A DNA stretch of 33,984 nucleotides from Selenomonadaceae bacterium (GTDB lineage Bacteria; Bacillota; Negativicutes; Selenomonadales; Selenomonadaceae), in NCBI GenBank assembly GCA_017446845.1, contig JAFSOQ010000016.1:1-33984 (forward strand). Direction: 5' to 3'. Under the pieces are notes generated by a model that had not been told where the DNA came from, ran no database searches, and saw only the letters and a program-made list of their open reading frames with translations. Positions 1 to 7,297 of the stretch are shown in pieces; position 1 is the first letter of the stretch, and every line of letters begins with the position of its first letter. Both the position numbers and the translations under genes were made by a program.

Positions 1-33
1 CCTTTCTGTTATGCTAAGATGTTTGTAACTCAT
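1..33 (-). CDS. IS30-family transposase, N-terminal fragment (runs off the window)
   Basis: Reading the minus strand leftward from an ATG at 33-31 gives MSYKHLSITER, which resembles the usual opening of IS30-family transposases (M-x-Y-K-H-L-[ST]-x-x-E-R). An AGGAG ribosome-binding site lies about 6 nt upstream. Only 11 codons fall inside the window, so the catalytic DDE domain is not visible and intactness cannot be judged. If the gene is complete outside the window it would encode the enzyme that cuts and joins the ends of the surrounding insertion sequence. The call rests on a short stretch of sequence plus the inverted-repeat-like DNA just upstream. Confidence 0.6.
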   Translation of the reverse strand, partial: MSYKHLSITER

Positions 34-140
34 TGTCTCTCCTGCTTTCTTTTTTGAGTTATAAACATTGTAGCAGGAAACTATGAGTTTTTCTATCTGT
101 TGCACTTACATTGTACATTCAAGTACCCAAAGAAAAAGTA
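1..140 (-). mobile_element. Terminal part of an IS30-like insertion sequence
   Basis: The transposase start at 33 is followed outward by about 60 nt of leader and then GTTGCACTTACATTGTACA (90-120 region), which looks like the left-end inverted repeat seen in IS30-family elements of Firmicutes. The outer boundary is not certain; it probably lies between about 115 and 140. The other end and the target duplication are outside the window. No other gene is visible in 34-230. Confidence 0.45.
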
Positions 141-231
141 GTTCATAAACGTAAAAATCAATTTTAAACTCAATCGAAGTAACACGGTTCTGCGAGTCCA
201 CACTTCTCAAGAGGGGACGCCTTAACGAATA

Positions 232-258
232 AAGCCCGCGCCGTCAAGACGCAGGCTT
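232..258 (-). terminator. Probable terminator of tRNA-Gln
   Basis: A hairpin with arms AAGCC-GCG and CGC-GGCTT, with one mismatched position, lies 13 nt beyond the tRNA 3' end. On the minus strand it is followed by TTTATTCG. The T-tract is weak, so this is a moderate call. Confidence 0.45.
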
Positions 259-270
259 GAAATTTCTAAG

Positions 271-346
271 TGGCAGGGGTAGCTGGACTCGAACCAACGC
301 ATGCCAGATTCAGAGTCTGGTGCCTTACCAACTTGGCGATACCCCT
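271..346 (-). tRNA. tRNA-Gln (anticodon CUG)
   Basis: On the minus strand the sequence folds as a complete 76-nt tRNA. The acceptor arms are AGGGGTA and TACCCCT. The anticodon arms are CCAGA and TCTGG around loop CTCTGAA, giving anticodon CTG. The T-arm is GTTGG-TTCGAGT-CCAGC. The discriminator base is G and CCA is encoded. The A1-U72 closing pair and overall sequence fit bacterial tRNA-Gln. The gene stands alone between the IS30-like end and the Lys/Asp-tailed secreted protein. Confidence 0.93.
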
Positions 347-363
347 TCGGTAAACCGTTGTCA

Positions 364-392
364 TTTATACCACACGGCGTTTGCTTTGTCAA
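364..392 (-). promoter_or_regulatory. Sigma-70-type promoter of tRNA-Gln
   Basis: On the minus strand TTGACA (392-387) is separated by exactly 17 nt from TATAAA (369-364). Transcription would start near 357, about 11 nt before the mature tRNA. The box sits immediately after the stop codon of the upstream minus-strand gene, which argues that the tRNA is transcribed independently. Confidence 0.75.
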
Positions 393-397
393 TCAAA

Positions 398-1108
398 TTA
401 TTTCTTGTCTTTTTTATCTTTCTTATCTTTTTTGTCTTTCTTGTCTTTTTTATCCTTCTTGTCCTTCTTATCTTTCTTGTTGGATTTTTTGTCCTTGCTG
501 TTGTCTTTGAAACTTGCTACGCTGCCGCGGTAAACGTCGACGAAAGTTTTATCCAGGCTCGCGCTTATGAGCTGAATACCTATGCAACGACCTTCGGGCG
601 TGCGGAAGTAAGTATAAATATACTGCTTATCGGCGACGAATTCGCCTTCGACCTCGCCGGTTTCCGGATCGATTACGTTAATTTTATCGGCGGTGATTGC
701 GGAGACGCCCTTGTTATTTTTTGTAATGTTCACAAGTCGCGCGTCGGCAAAACCGTTATTTTCTTTGAGACCCGACAAGTAATCGCCGATAGCCGCTATC
801 GTTCCCTTGTTAAAATCGGGAACTTGGTTTGTTTCAAAGGCGTTGACTTGAATAATGTAGCCGTATTGAATGTCGAAACCCTCGTTGGCAAAAACGAGCA
901 TCTCGCCGCGTTTTTCAGGCTCTTGCCAAGGATTTTGGACGACCGCTATCGGTTTCATCGGGCAAGTGATTGTGAATTTAAAATCCTCGCTCGTGTAAAC
1001 ATAAGGTTCGTCATTCTGCTCGACTTCTTCCGCAGGAGCTTCCTCGGCGAACGCCACCGCCGTCAAAACCATCATCAACAACGCCGTCAAGAAAAATACT
1101 TTACGCAA
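398..1108 (-). CDS. Secreted protein of unknown function with a Lys/Asp repeat tail
   Basis: I do not recognise the family. The start is TTG at 1108, 7 nt after a GAGGTG site. Residues 1-21 form a typical signal peptide ending VAFA, followed by an acidic Glu/Pro stretch. The middle (about residues 40-195) is a compact domain with alternating beta-like segments and the motif MKPIAVVQNPWQEPEKRGE. The last 32 residues or so are repeats of Lys-Lys-Asp, encoded by a 9-nt tandem repeat prone to length change. The tail is strongly basic and could bind an anionic surface such as the cell wall or nucleic acid; this is inference. The protein is probably periplasmic. The gene appears monocistronic. Confidence 0.75.
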   Translation of the reverse strand: MRKVFFLTALLMMVLTAVAFAEEAPAEEVEQNDEPYVYTSEDFKFTITCPMKPIAVVQNPWQEPEKRGEMLVFANEGFDIQYGYIIQVNAFETNQVPDFNKGTIAAIGDYLSGLKENNGFADARLVNITKNNKGVSAITADKINVIDPETGEVEGEFVADKQYIYTYFRTPEGRCIGIQLISASLDKTFVDVYRGSVASFKDNSKDKKSNKKDKKDKKDKKDKKDKKDKKDKKDKK

Positions 1109-1142
1109 ACCGATTCACCTCTATCTGAGTGTTTTCGGTTGC

Positions 1143-1171
1143 ATTTTAACTTATCTGAAAAAAATATGCAA
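1143..1171 (-). promoter_or_regulatory. Putative promoter of the Lys/Asp-tailed protein
   Basis: On the minus strand TTGCAT (1171-1166) and TAAAAT (1148-1143) are 17 nt apart, placing the start of transcription about 28 nt before the TTG start codon. Confidence 0.5.
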
Positions 1172-1206
1172 GGTTTTGAAGGCGTTCAGATAAATTTTAT
1201 CAAAGC

Positions 1207-1662
1207 TTAACGATTGCGCGAGTTTTCAAGAGCATCGTACATTGAATCGGAAAAAGTTTTGTTGCCGGATTCTTCTTGAGCTTTTTTTTCGGCGGCGCGT
1301 TTTTTTGAGTCCATGGCTGCGGCAAATTTTTGGGCATTTTGTTTAAGCTTTGCCATACATTCGCTGCAATAAGTTCCGCGCGTGATAATCTTGCCGCAAT
1401 TCCCGCAAGGATATTTGGCGTCCTTCAAGCCCGAATTTTCAAATTGTCCCTGTTGAATCATGCGCCAGACCAAATTGCGCGGTGCTCCCGAACCTTCAAT
1501 CAGCTGATTTACTGTAATACCCGGATGGTCGCGGACGTAATTTTTAACGCGCTCTTCAAGCTCAAGGTCTTCGGCGCGGCAGTCGGGGCAAATTTTTTCA
1601 CCGCTTACCGGTATGAAAATCCTATTGCAACGTGCACAATTCCTTATATTAAGCTTTGTCAC
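1207..1662 (-). CDS. yvyF: YvyF-type flagellar operon protein (zinc ribbons plus HTH-like domain)
   Basis: A 151-residue protein. An N-terminal zinc ribbon (C-x2-C ... C-x2-C, in CARC and CPDC) is followed by a helical segment, with NQLIEGSGAPRNLVWRMIQQ resembling a winged-helix recognition region. A second ribbon (CGNC ... CSEC) follows, then a charged helical tail. This order matches the YvyF/TIGR03826 family found in flagellar gene clusters of Firmicutes, where it has a poorly defined regulatory role. The start is placed at GTG 1662 because GGAGG at 1675-1671 is 8 nt upstream; an in-frame GTG at 1671 overlaps that site and is unlikely. No other flagellar gene is visible here, so the gene is separated from its usual company. 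Confidence 0.75.
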   Translation of the reverse strand: MTKLNIRNCARCNRIFIPVSGEKICPDCRAEDLELEERVKNYVRDHPGITVNQLIEGSGAPRNLVWRMIQQGQFENSGLKDAKYPCGNCGKIITRGTYCSECMAKLKQNAQKFAAAMDSKKRAAEKKAQEESGNKTFSDSMYDALENSRNR

Positions 1663-1687
1663 GATAATCACCTCCGCGAGTTTTTAT

Positions 1688-1722
1688 CATACTTTCTTTT
1701 GCTACGCCCAAAAGAAAGTATG
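1688..1722. repeat. Perfect 14-bp inverted repeat with 7-nt loop
   Basis: CATACTTTCTTTTG (1688-1701) is the exact reverse complement of CAAAAGAAAGTATG (1709-1722). It lies directly upstream of the yvyF ribosome-binding site. No T-tract follows on either strand, so it is not a standard terminator. It could be a regulatory hairpin or the edge of the dispersed repeat next to it. Confidence 0.85.
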
Positions 1723-1727
1723 CAAAG

Positions 1728-1830
1728 AAAAGGGCGTTCGACCGGCAAAGAAACATCCCTGTTTCTGTTGCGGGCGGCCGTCGTCCGTGACGGCCGGGTT
1801 GTCACTTCCCGCGATATTTATATTCGTTGT
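1728..1830 (-). repeat. Dispersed intergenic repeat, copy 1 (related to 23466-23540)
   Basis: Read on the minus strand, this spacer contains GCGGGAAGT, then AACAGAAACAGG and CTTTGCCGG in that order. The spacer at 23466-23540 has the same blocks in the same order on the plus strand (GCGGGAAGT, AAAACAGG, CTTTGCCG). Blocks between them differ in length. The spacer has no coding capacity. Weak similarity only; a genome search is needed to set the true borders. Confidence 0.4.
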
Positions 1831-1870
1831 TAATTTTTTTCAACATGTGCAGCGAAAATTCCTGCTTAAA

Positions 1871-3031
1871 TTACGTTTCAAATAAATCGACTTTCTTTTG
1901 AGCCGCTCGCGTTATGTCGAACATTTTAATCAATTCGGCAACCGCTTGCGTCGGTGAGATTATTCCGCTCAATACCGCCTCTTTTATTTCCGGCATTCGT
2001 CCCGTTATCACCGTGTCGCCGAAAAATAAATTGTGTAAGTGTTCGTCAATCATTGCGTGCATCCAGTCGAGCAGTTGAGAATCCCGCCGCCTTTGGAAGA
2101 CGCCGCTTTTGGTCGTCATTTCCTTGAACAGCTGAATCACTTCCCAAAGTTCGGGCAAGCCCATTTTCGTGACCGCACTGGCAAGGTAAGCGTGAGTCGG
2201 CCAACCTTCCGTCGCGGGGCGGATAAATTCCGTCATGCGTTCATATTCGCCGCGAGTGACTTTGGCACGAACGAGATTATCTCCGTCCGCCTTGTTGACA
2301 ACAATCGCGTCGGCAAGTTCCATGATTCCTTTTTTAATTCCCTGCAAATCGTCGCCCGCGCCCGTCAGCACCACCAGCATAAAAAAATCTACCATTGAAC
2401 GAACCGTAGTTTCCGATTGCCCGACACCGACAGTTTCAATCAAAATCACGTCGTAACCGGCTGCCTCGCACATCAACATTGTTTCACGACTTTTGCGAGC
2501 AACACCGCCCAAAGTTCCGCCCGCAGGACTGGGACGGATAAAAGCTTCGGGGCGACGGCTTAAAGTTCCCATGCGCGTTTTGTCACCGAGGATTGAACCT
2601 TTGGTTATGGAACTCGTCGGATCGATTGAAAGGACTGCCACTCTGTGTCCTTTATCGCAGAGCATATTTCCGAATGATTCAATGATTGTGGACTTGCCCG
2701 CGCCCGGCACGCCCGTTATTCCGATTCTTAAAGCGTTACCCGTTCGCGGCAGAAGTCTTTGCAAAACTCGTTGAGCCTTCGCGAAATGTTTCGGGCTGTT
2801 ACTTTCAATCAGGGTTATTGCTCGTGATAAAATCATTCTGTCGCCGCGCGTCACGCCGTCGACGAGTTCATCTTCCGTCAAAGTCATGCGGTGTTTAGGT
2901 TTAAAAGCTCCCGACGCGAATGCAGGATTGATGTTCCCGACCGTCGTATCTTTTATGCCTTCAATGCCGCTCATCACCGCCGATTGATTCGAGACCGCCC
3001 AATCGGGAGTCGTCGTCGTATAATTCGCCAT
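1871..3031 (-). CDS. meaB: MeaB/ArgK-type G3E GTPase, methylmalonyl-CoA mutase chaperone
   Basis: A 386-residue protein. The P-loop GVPGAGKS is at 107-114, followed by SIDPTSS (switch region), ETVGVGQSE (G3-like), and NKAD for guanine recognition. This is the MeaB/YgfD/ArgK pattern. The family uses GTP to guard and reload the adenosylcobalamin cofactor of methylmalonyl-CoA mutase, a step in succinate-to-propionate metabolism. The first 45 residues or so are an extra leader of low complexity. The C-terminal helices (about 310-386) are the family's dimerisation arm. GGAG lies 8 nt before the ATG. The mutase genes usually beside meaB are not in this window. sucD at 31915 belongs to the same metabolic route. 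Confidence 0.93.
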   Translation of the reverse strand: MANYTTTTPDWAVSNQSAVMSGIEGIKDTTVGNINPAFASGAFKPKHRMTLTEDELVDGVTRGDRMILSRAITLIESNSPKHFAKAQRVLQRLLPRTGNALRIGITGVPGAGKSTIIESFGNMLCDKGHRVAVLSIDPTSSITKGSILGDKTRMGTLSRRPEAFIRPSPAGGTLGGVARKSRETMLMCEAAGYDVILIETVGVGQSETTVRSMVDFFMLVVLTGAGDDLQGIKKGIMELADAIVVNKADGDNLVRAKVTRGEYERMTEFIRPATEGWPTHAYLASAVTKMGLPELWEVIQLFKEMTTKSGVFQRRRDSQLLDWMHAMIDEHLHNLFFGDTVITGRMPEIKEAVLSGIISPTQAVAELIKMFDITRAAQKKVDLFET

Positions 3032-3121
3032 TCAATCAACTCCATTCCCCATTATCTTTATCGAATTATAAATGACGTTGATTAGAAAAGCAATGTGGAA
3101 TAAACATGGAAAAAATTTTTC

Positions 3122-3150
3122 TTGAAAAAATTTTTTGACTGTGCTATAGT
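3122..3150 (+). promoter_or_regulatory. Promoter of ompM with extended -10
   Basis: TTGAAA (3122-3127) and TATAGT (3145-3150) are 17 nt apart, and TGC precedes the -10 box (extended -10). The transcript would carry a leader of about 130 nt containing a direct repeat (CTTGAGGAA twice, about 30 nt apart). A long leader fits an abundant outer-membrane protein mRNA with post-transcriptional control, but no known riboswitch is recognised. Confidence 0.65.
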
Positions 3151-3288
3151 TTTCGCGGCTTGAGGAATCAGGCGGAAAAGTCGGAAGACTTGAGGAAACA
3201 CGGCCACTCAATTTTGAAAGCTTTTCCAAATGAAACCGACAGCCGAAACAGCAATTTTAAAGGTTTTAAATTATTGGAGGCTTTTAAA

Positions 3289-4569
3289 ATGAAAAAGACA
3301 GTAGCAGCAGCATTGACGGCAGCATTTGTTATCGGCACGGCATCAACCACATTCGCAGCAGCAAATCCCTTCAGCGATGTTCCTGCAGGTCACTGGGCTT
3401 ATAACTCGGTTGCAAAACTTGCGGCGGAAGGCGTTATCGAAGGTTACGGCGACGGCACCTATCGCGGCGACCGCAACATCACCCGTTACGAAATGGCGCA
3501 GATGATTGCAAAAGCTATGGCGAAAAATCCTTCAGGCGCGACCAAAGCCGACCTCGACAGACTTGCCGCCGAATTCCGCGATGAACTCGATGCTCTCGGC
3601 GTTCGTGTTGCCGAACTCGAAAAATACGCCGATAAAGTCGTTTGGACGGGCGAACTTCGTTATCGCTACTACAACGACCGCGAAAAGCTCCCTTACTCCA
3701 GCGGCAAAATCAAACGCACCAATAACCAACTTCAACTCCGTCTCTTCCCGACGGCAACCGTCAACGACCACTGGAAGGTTAAAGCTCGTATGACGGCAAC
3801 TTCAAACATGAGCGAAGACACAACGGGCAATTTCAAACTGACCTACGCGTTTGCCGAAGGTAAATATTTCGACGACAAGTTGACGCTCAATGTAGGTAGA
3901 ATGCCCCTCTACACCAACGTTGATGATGGTCTTGTAATGGATGACTTCTTCAGCGGTTTCCAAGCTATCTACGGCGACAAATTCAAAGTTGCTCTTATGG
4001 CAGGTCGTTGGAATCTCGAAAATGCTAACTTAAATGCCGATATAACTTTGGCTGACAAAACGGCCAGCTATCAGGGTGCGGAAATTTCCTACGACAACGA
4101 TAAACTTTACGTCGGCGCAGGTTATCATCATTTCCGCAGCGACGACTTTGAATATCTGCCCGGTTACAAGAAGAACAATAAGAAAGCAAAGAATGCAAAC
4201 GTTTGGACGGTCGGCGCACGCTACAACTTTGATAACGGTATTCACATTGGCGGCGCGTATGCAAGCAACACCAAAGCTGACGAGTACAAGAGAGCTTGGT
4301 GGGCAGGTCTCGGCTACAAAGGCGCAAATCGTAAAGAGGCAGGCACTTGGGGCATCAATGTCGCTTATCGTTATGTCGGACAAAACGTAAGCTTGGCTCC
4401 CACGTATGATACCTTCGCGCTGAGAACAAACAAGAAAGGCGTCGAATTCATGGTTGATTGGGCACCGCTTCAAAACACTTACGTACAACTCGCTTACTTC
4501 ACCGGCAAAACGCTCGATACCAAGAAAAACGACAAAACCTTCTTCGGTCGTGCAAGCTGGTTCTTCTAA
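3289..4569 (+). CDS. ompM: OmpM-type outer-membrane porin with SLH domain
   Basis: A 426-residue protein. Residues 1-23 are a signal peptide (ending TTFAAA). Residues 24-80 are one SLH domain (NPFSDVPAGHWAYNSVAKLA ... GDRNITRYEMAQMIA). Residues 84-115 form a short coiled coil, and the rest is an aromatic-rich, alternating beta-barrel ending in phenylalanine (SWFF). This SLH plus coiled coil plus barrel layout is the hallmark of OmpM in Negativicutes. There the SLH domain binds polyamine-modified peptidoglycan and the barrel sits in the outer membrane, tethering the two layers. The start is ATG 3289 with TTGGAGG 8 nt upstream; an in-frame start at 3160 lies in the untranslated leader and lacks a signal peptide. 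A strong terminator follows. Confidence 0.93.
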   Translation: MKKTVAAALTAAFVIGTASTTFAAANPFSDVPAGHWAYNSVAKLAAEGVIEGYGDGTYRGDRNITRYEMAQMIAKAMAKNPSGATKADLDRLAAEFRDELDALGVRVAELEKYADKVVWTGELRYRYYNDREKLPYSSGKIKRTNNQLQLRLFPTATVNDHWKVKARMTATSNMSEDTTGNFKLTYAFAEGKYFDDKLTLNVGRMPLYTNVDDGLVMDDFFSGFQAIYGDKFKVALMAGRWNLENANLNADITLADKTASYQGAEISYDNDKLYVGAGYHHFRSDDFEYLPGYKKNNKKAKNANVWTVGARYNFDNGIHIGGAYASNTKADEYKRAWWAGLGYKGANRKEAGTWGINVAYRYVGQNVSLAPTYDTFALRTNKKGVEFMVDWAPLQNTYVQLAYFTGKTLDTKKNDKTFFGRASWFF

Positions 4570-4600
4570 GAAATTTTTCGCCGAACTGTCGGCAAGCGAT

Positions 4601-4636
4601 AAAAAAGCTCCTCTGCAAGTCGCAGGGGAGTTTTTT
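4601..4636 (+). terminator. Terminator of ompM
   Basis: A nine-pair stem (CTCCTCTGC and GCAGGGGAG, one G-U pair) with loop AAGTC is followed by six T residues and preceded by six A residues. It may therefore work on both strands. It separates ompM from the SGNH hydrolase gene. Confidence 0.9.
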
Positions 4637-4640
4637 GAAT

Positions 4641-4680
<40 letters not shown>

Positions 4681-4682
<2 letters not shown>

Positions 4683-5610
4683 GAAAAAATTTTTGCTGAT
4701 GATTTTGTCGACGTGTTTACTTTTCGGCGGAGGCGTTGAGGCTAAAAAATTATCGCCGCCCGTTTTGACTGCCGAATTTGAGCAAATGGATTTCATGCAA
4801 CTTTATCCGACTTATTCTTGGTTGCCGTTGCCGAACACGGAATTTTATCAGGTGCAAGTCGTAAAAGTTTCTACAAACACAATCGTCCGCGAACTTTTCA
4901 ACGACGAGGCTTTTGACCGTACGACGGATTGGACGCCCTTCACGGAGTCCGGAGAATATTATTGGCAAGTGCGCGTTGTCAACAAGAGTCACAAACCTTT
5001 AAGCGATTGGTCGGAGAAAAAATTTTTCACGGTCACTGCGCCCGTCAAGTTTGCAGTTTTGGGCGACAGCATTTCTCACGGCGGCGCAAATTATATTCCC
5101 GCAGGTCAACTTTCTTGCCAATGGGAAACTTATTCCGATGTCCCGATAAAAAATTTGGCTCGCAGCGGCGACACCACTCAACAAATGCTCGACCGTTTCG
5201 ACAACGACGTTTTGCCTTTCAAGCCGCAAATTTTAATTATTATGGCGGGCGTAAATGATATTCGCACGGGCGCGACTGCCGAAGCCGTAATTAAAAATCT
5301 TGAGGCGATTCGCGATAAATGTTTGGCAAATAATATGACGCCCGTTTTCTGCACGATAACTTCAATGAATCCCGAAATAATTCATCGGCGCGGAATTAAT
5401 TTGACTGACGGCGATTGGCGGCAGGAACGCGAGCGAGTTAATTTTTGGATAAAGACGACGCCTTATTTTATCGACGTGACAGAAAAATTAACTGACGAAT
5501 TCGGTTATCTTCGCGCCGAGTTTACGCCCGACGGATTGCATCCTGCACTGCGCGGCAAAAAAATTATCGGCGAGATCATTGCCGATTATCTCAAAAAGAA
5601 TTTTCAATGA
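4681..5610 (+). CDS. Secreted SGNH/GDSL-family hydrolase
   Basis: A 309-residue protein. Residues 1-21 are a signal peptide ending VEA. Residues 25-118 look like a fibronectin-III-type beta sandwich (YSWLPLPNTEFYQVQV ... GEYYWQVRVVN). Residues 123-309 are the SGNH catalytic domain: block I GDSIS with nucleophile Ser130, block II LARSGDTT, block III GVND with Asn192, and block V DGLHP with Asp284 and His287. Such enzymes remove acyl groups from sugars or lipids; the substrate is not evident. It probably acts in the periplasm or on cell-surface glycan. The heptad array supplies the translation start context. A terminator follows. Confidence 0.88.
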
Positions 5611-5626
5611 CTGCCAAAAATTTTTA

Positions 5627-5662
5627 CGCTCTTGCGCGTCGAAGGGCGATTTTTTTTTTTTA
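5627..5662 (+). terminator. Terminator after the SGNH hydrolase
   Basis: A seven-pair stem (CGCTCTT and AAGGGCG, one G-U pair) is followed by a run of twelve or more T residues. Confidence 0.85.
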
Positions 5663-5665
5663 CTG

Positions 5666-5674
5666 TGATATAAT
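5666..5674 (+). promoter_or_regulatory. Extended -10 promoter of the LCP gene
   Basis: TGATATAAT is a perfect TATAAT box (5669-5674) with an extended -10 TG. The -35 region falls in the terminator T-run and is not recognisable. The start of transcription would be near 5681, about 30 nt before the TTG start codon. Confidence 0.6.
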
Positions 5675-5710
5675 TTGCCGCGTTCAAAAATTTTTTAAGA
5701 AGGTGTTGCG

Positions 5711-7228
5711 TTGGATAACAACGAGCAGAAAAAATCTAAACGAAGTTATTTGCCGATAATCTTCCTCGTCTTGTGCTTTACGGCGTCGGCATTGGCGGGC
5801 GCGCTTTTAGCCTCGTCAAGTCTTTTTGACGATGATAACCCCGTCAGACGAATCGTCAACAACAACGAGGAAGAACTCATAAAAGCCAAAGACAAATCGA
5901 TTGTTTTGATTATGGGCGTCGATAAACGCGAAGATGATGTCGGGCGTTCCGATACGCTCATGATTGCGACGATTGACCCGCGACTTGACCAGGCAACTTT
6001 ACTTTCCATTCCGCGTGATACTCGCGTCAAAATTCGCGGACTCGGCTACGACAAAATCAATGCGGCTTATTCTTATGGCGGCGTCGACCTGACCGAATCG
6101 ACCGTTGAAAATTTTCTCGGCATTGACATCGACCACTACGTCCAAATTGACACGAACAGTTTTGTAAAAATTATCGACGCGATTGGCGGCGTGGACATCG
6201 ACGTTGAAAAGCGCATGTTTTACGAAGACCCGTGGGATGATAACGGCGGACTTGTAATTGATCTTTATCCCGGTCAACAGCACATGGACGGCAAAACCGC
6301 CGTGACTTACGTGCGCTATCGTGATTCGGAAGGCGACATCGGGCGCGTTAAACGTCAGCAGGCTTTCATGCAAGCTTGCATGGATAAAGTTACTTCTCCC
6401 GAAATTATTCCGCGCATTCCGAAAATCGCTCGCGAAATTATCGACGCCGTTGAAACCGATATGTCATTGCGTCAACTTTTGGAATTGGCAGGCTCCCTCA
6501 AAGCCGCTCAACAAAACGGACTTGAAACCGACATGGTGCCCGGCTATCCGCTTTACATTGACGACATAAGCTATTGGATTCCCGACGTCGAACTTTTGAG
6601 AATTTCTGTTGCCGATGCTTTGGGAATCAGCGTCGACCCGTATTTGAGAGAACGCTTTGAACGCGACGCCCGCGAATACAGAAATTCAATTCCCTCCGAC
6701 GCAAAGGACGTGCCCGACGACGACGACAGCATTGGCAAACCCGTCCGCAGAAGCAACCGCAACAGTTTGGAGGAGCGGACAACCCGTCGCACTCATGACA
6801 ATCGCACAAGCTCAACCGAGCGTCGCACTTTGGAAGAACGTTCGAGTTCAGAGAGTCGAACTTATGACGATCGTCCAAGCTCAACCGAAAGTCGCCCTTA
6901 TGATAATGACCGCACGACTTCAACCGAGCGTCGAACTTATGACGACGACCGAACAAGTTCAACGGAGCGTCGAACTTATGATGACGACCGAACAAGTTCA
7001 ACGGAGCGTCGAACTTATGATGACGACCGAACAAGTTCAACGGAGCGTCGAACCTATGATGACGACCGCACGACTTCAACCGAGCGTCGAACCTACGATG
7101 ACGACCGAACCAATCCGCTTGACCGACGTACTTCGGAAGAATCGACAATCGAGCGGCGAACAGTTCCCGAAGTCCGAGAAACTTTACCCGAACCGACACT
7201 CGACGAAGCACCAAAGACGAGGTATTGA
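5711..7228 (+). CDS. LytR-CpsA-Psr (LCP) family protein with repetitive C-terminal tail
   Basis: A 505-residue protein with TTG start and AAGAAGGTG upstream. Residues 13-36 are a single transmembrane anchor. Residues 50-220 are the LCP domain: DTLMIATIDP, LLSIPRDTRV (Arg residues binding the phosphate head group), IDAIGGVDIDV and YVRYRDSEGDIGRVKRQQ. LCP enzymes move polyprenyl-phosphate-linked glycopolymers onto peptidoglycan or related acceptors. In a diderm the acceptor is uncertain. Residues about 345-505 are a hydrophilic, probably disordered tail of Arg/Asp/Ser/Thr repeats. A 13-residue unit ERRTYDDDRTSST is repeated five times almost exactly, encoded by a 39-nt repeat. The gene ends just before heptad array B. 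Confidence 0.88.
   Translation: MDNNEQKKSKRSYLPIIFLVLCFTASALAGALLASSSLFDDDNPVRRIVNNNEEELIKAKDKSIVLIMGVDKREDDVGRSDTLMIATIDPRLDQATLLSIPRDTRVKIRGLGYDKINAAYSYGGVDLTESTVENFLGIDIDHYVQIDTNSFVKIIDAIGGVDIDVEKRMFYEDPWDDNGGLVIDLYPGQQHMDGKTAVTYVRYRDSEGDIGRVKRQQAFMQACMDKVTSPEIIPRIPKIAREIIDAVETDMSLRQLLELAGSLKAAQQNGLETDMVPGYPLYIDDISYWIPDVELLRISVADALGISVDPYLRERFERDAREYRNSIPSDAKDVPDDDDSIGKPVRRSNRNSLEERTTRRTHDNRTSSTERRTLEERSSSESRTYDDRPSSTESRPYDNDRTTSTERRTYDDDRTSSTERRTYDDDRTSSTERRTYDDDRTSSTERRTYDDDRTTSTERRTYDDDRTNPLDRRTSEESTIERRTVPEVRETLPEPTLDEAPKTRY
6926..7120 (+). repeat. Five-copy 39-bp tandem repeat inside the LCP gene
   Basis: Copies start at 6926, 6965, 7004, 7043 and 7082, exactly 39 nt apart, each beginning GAGCGTCGAAC. 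The copies differ mostly at synonymous or conservative positions. Degenerate relatives extend upstream to about 6770. Near-identity suggests recent expansion, so copy number may vary between strains. Confidence 0.95.
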
Positions 7229-7230
7229 AG

Positions 7231-7278
7231 GTGATAGGTGATAGAAAATCCTATAACCCATAACCTATAACCTAAAAA
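7231..7278 (+). repeat. Heptanucleotide array B (two complementary halves)
   Basis: GTGATAG twice (7231-7244), a short AAAATC linker, then CTATAAC, CCATAAC, CTATAAC and CTAAAAA. The second half is close to the reverse complement of the first, so the RNA would fold as a hairpin. It fills the gap between the LCP gene and the YrbL-like gene. Confidence 0.8.
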
Positions 7279-7297
7279 AGCTAGGAATGATAAAACT

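Noticed and set aside
257..1210. 317-residue plus-strand open frame over the tRNA and the secreted-protein gene
   Set aside because: It crosses a tRNA and lies antisense to a gene with a clear signal peptide, ribosome-binding site and promoter; the hydrophobic stretch is the antisense of the Lys/Asp repeat.
3151..3288. Riboswitch in the long ompM leader
   Set aside because: A direct repeat and weak pairings are present but no known riboswitch core could be recognised.
6926..7120. Possible CRISPR array
   Set aside because: The repeats are contiguous with no spacers and are in frame inside a coding gene; the heptad arrays are likewise far too short.
6627..7214. 195-residue minus-strand frame rich in His/Asp/Phe repeats
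   Set aside because: It is the complement of the 39-bp repeats in the LCP gene, with no ribosome-binding site.
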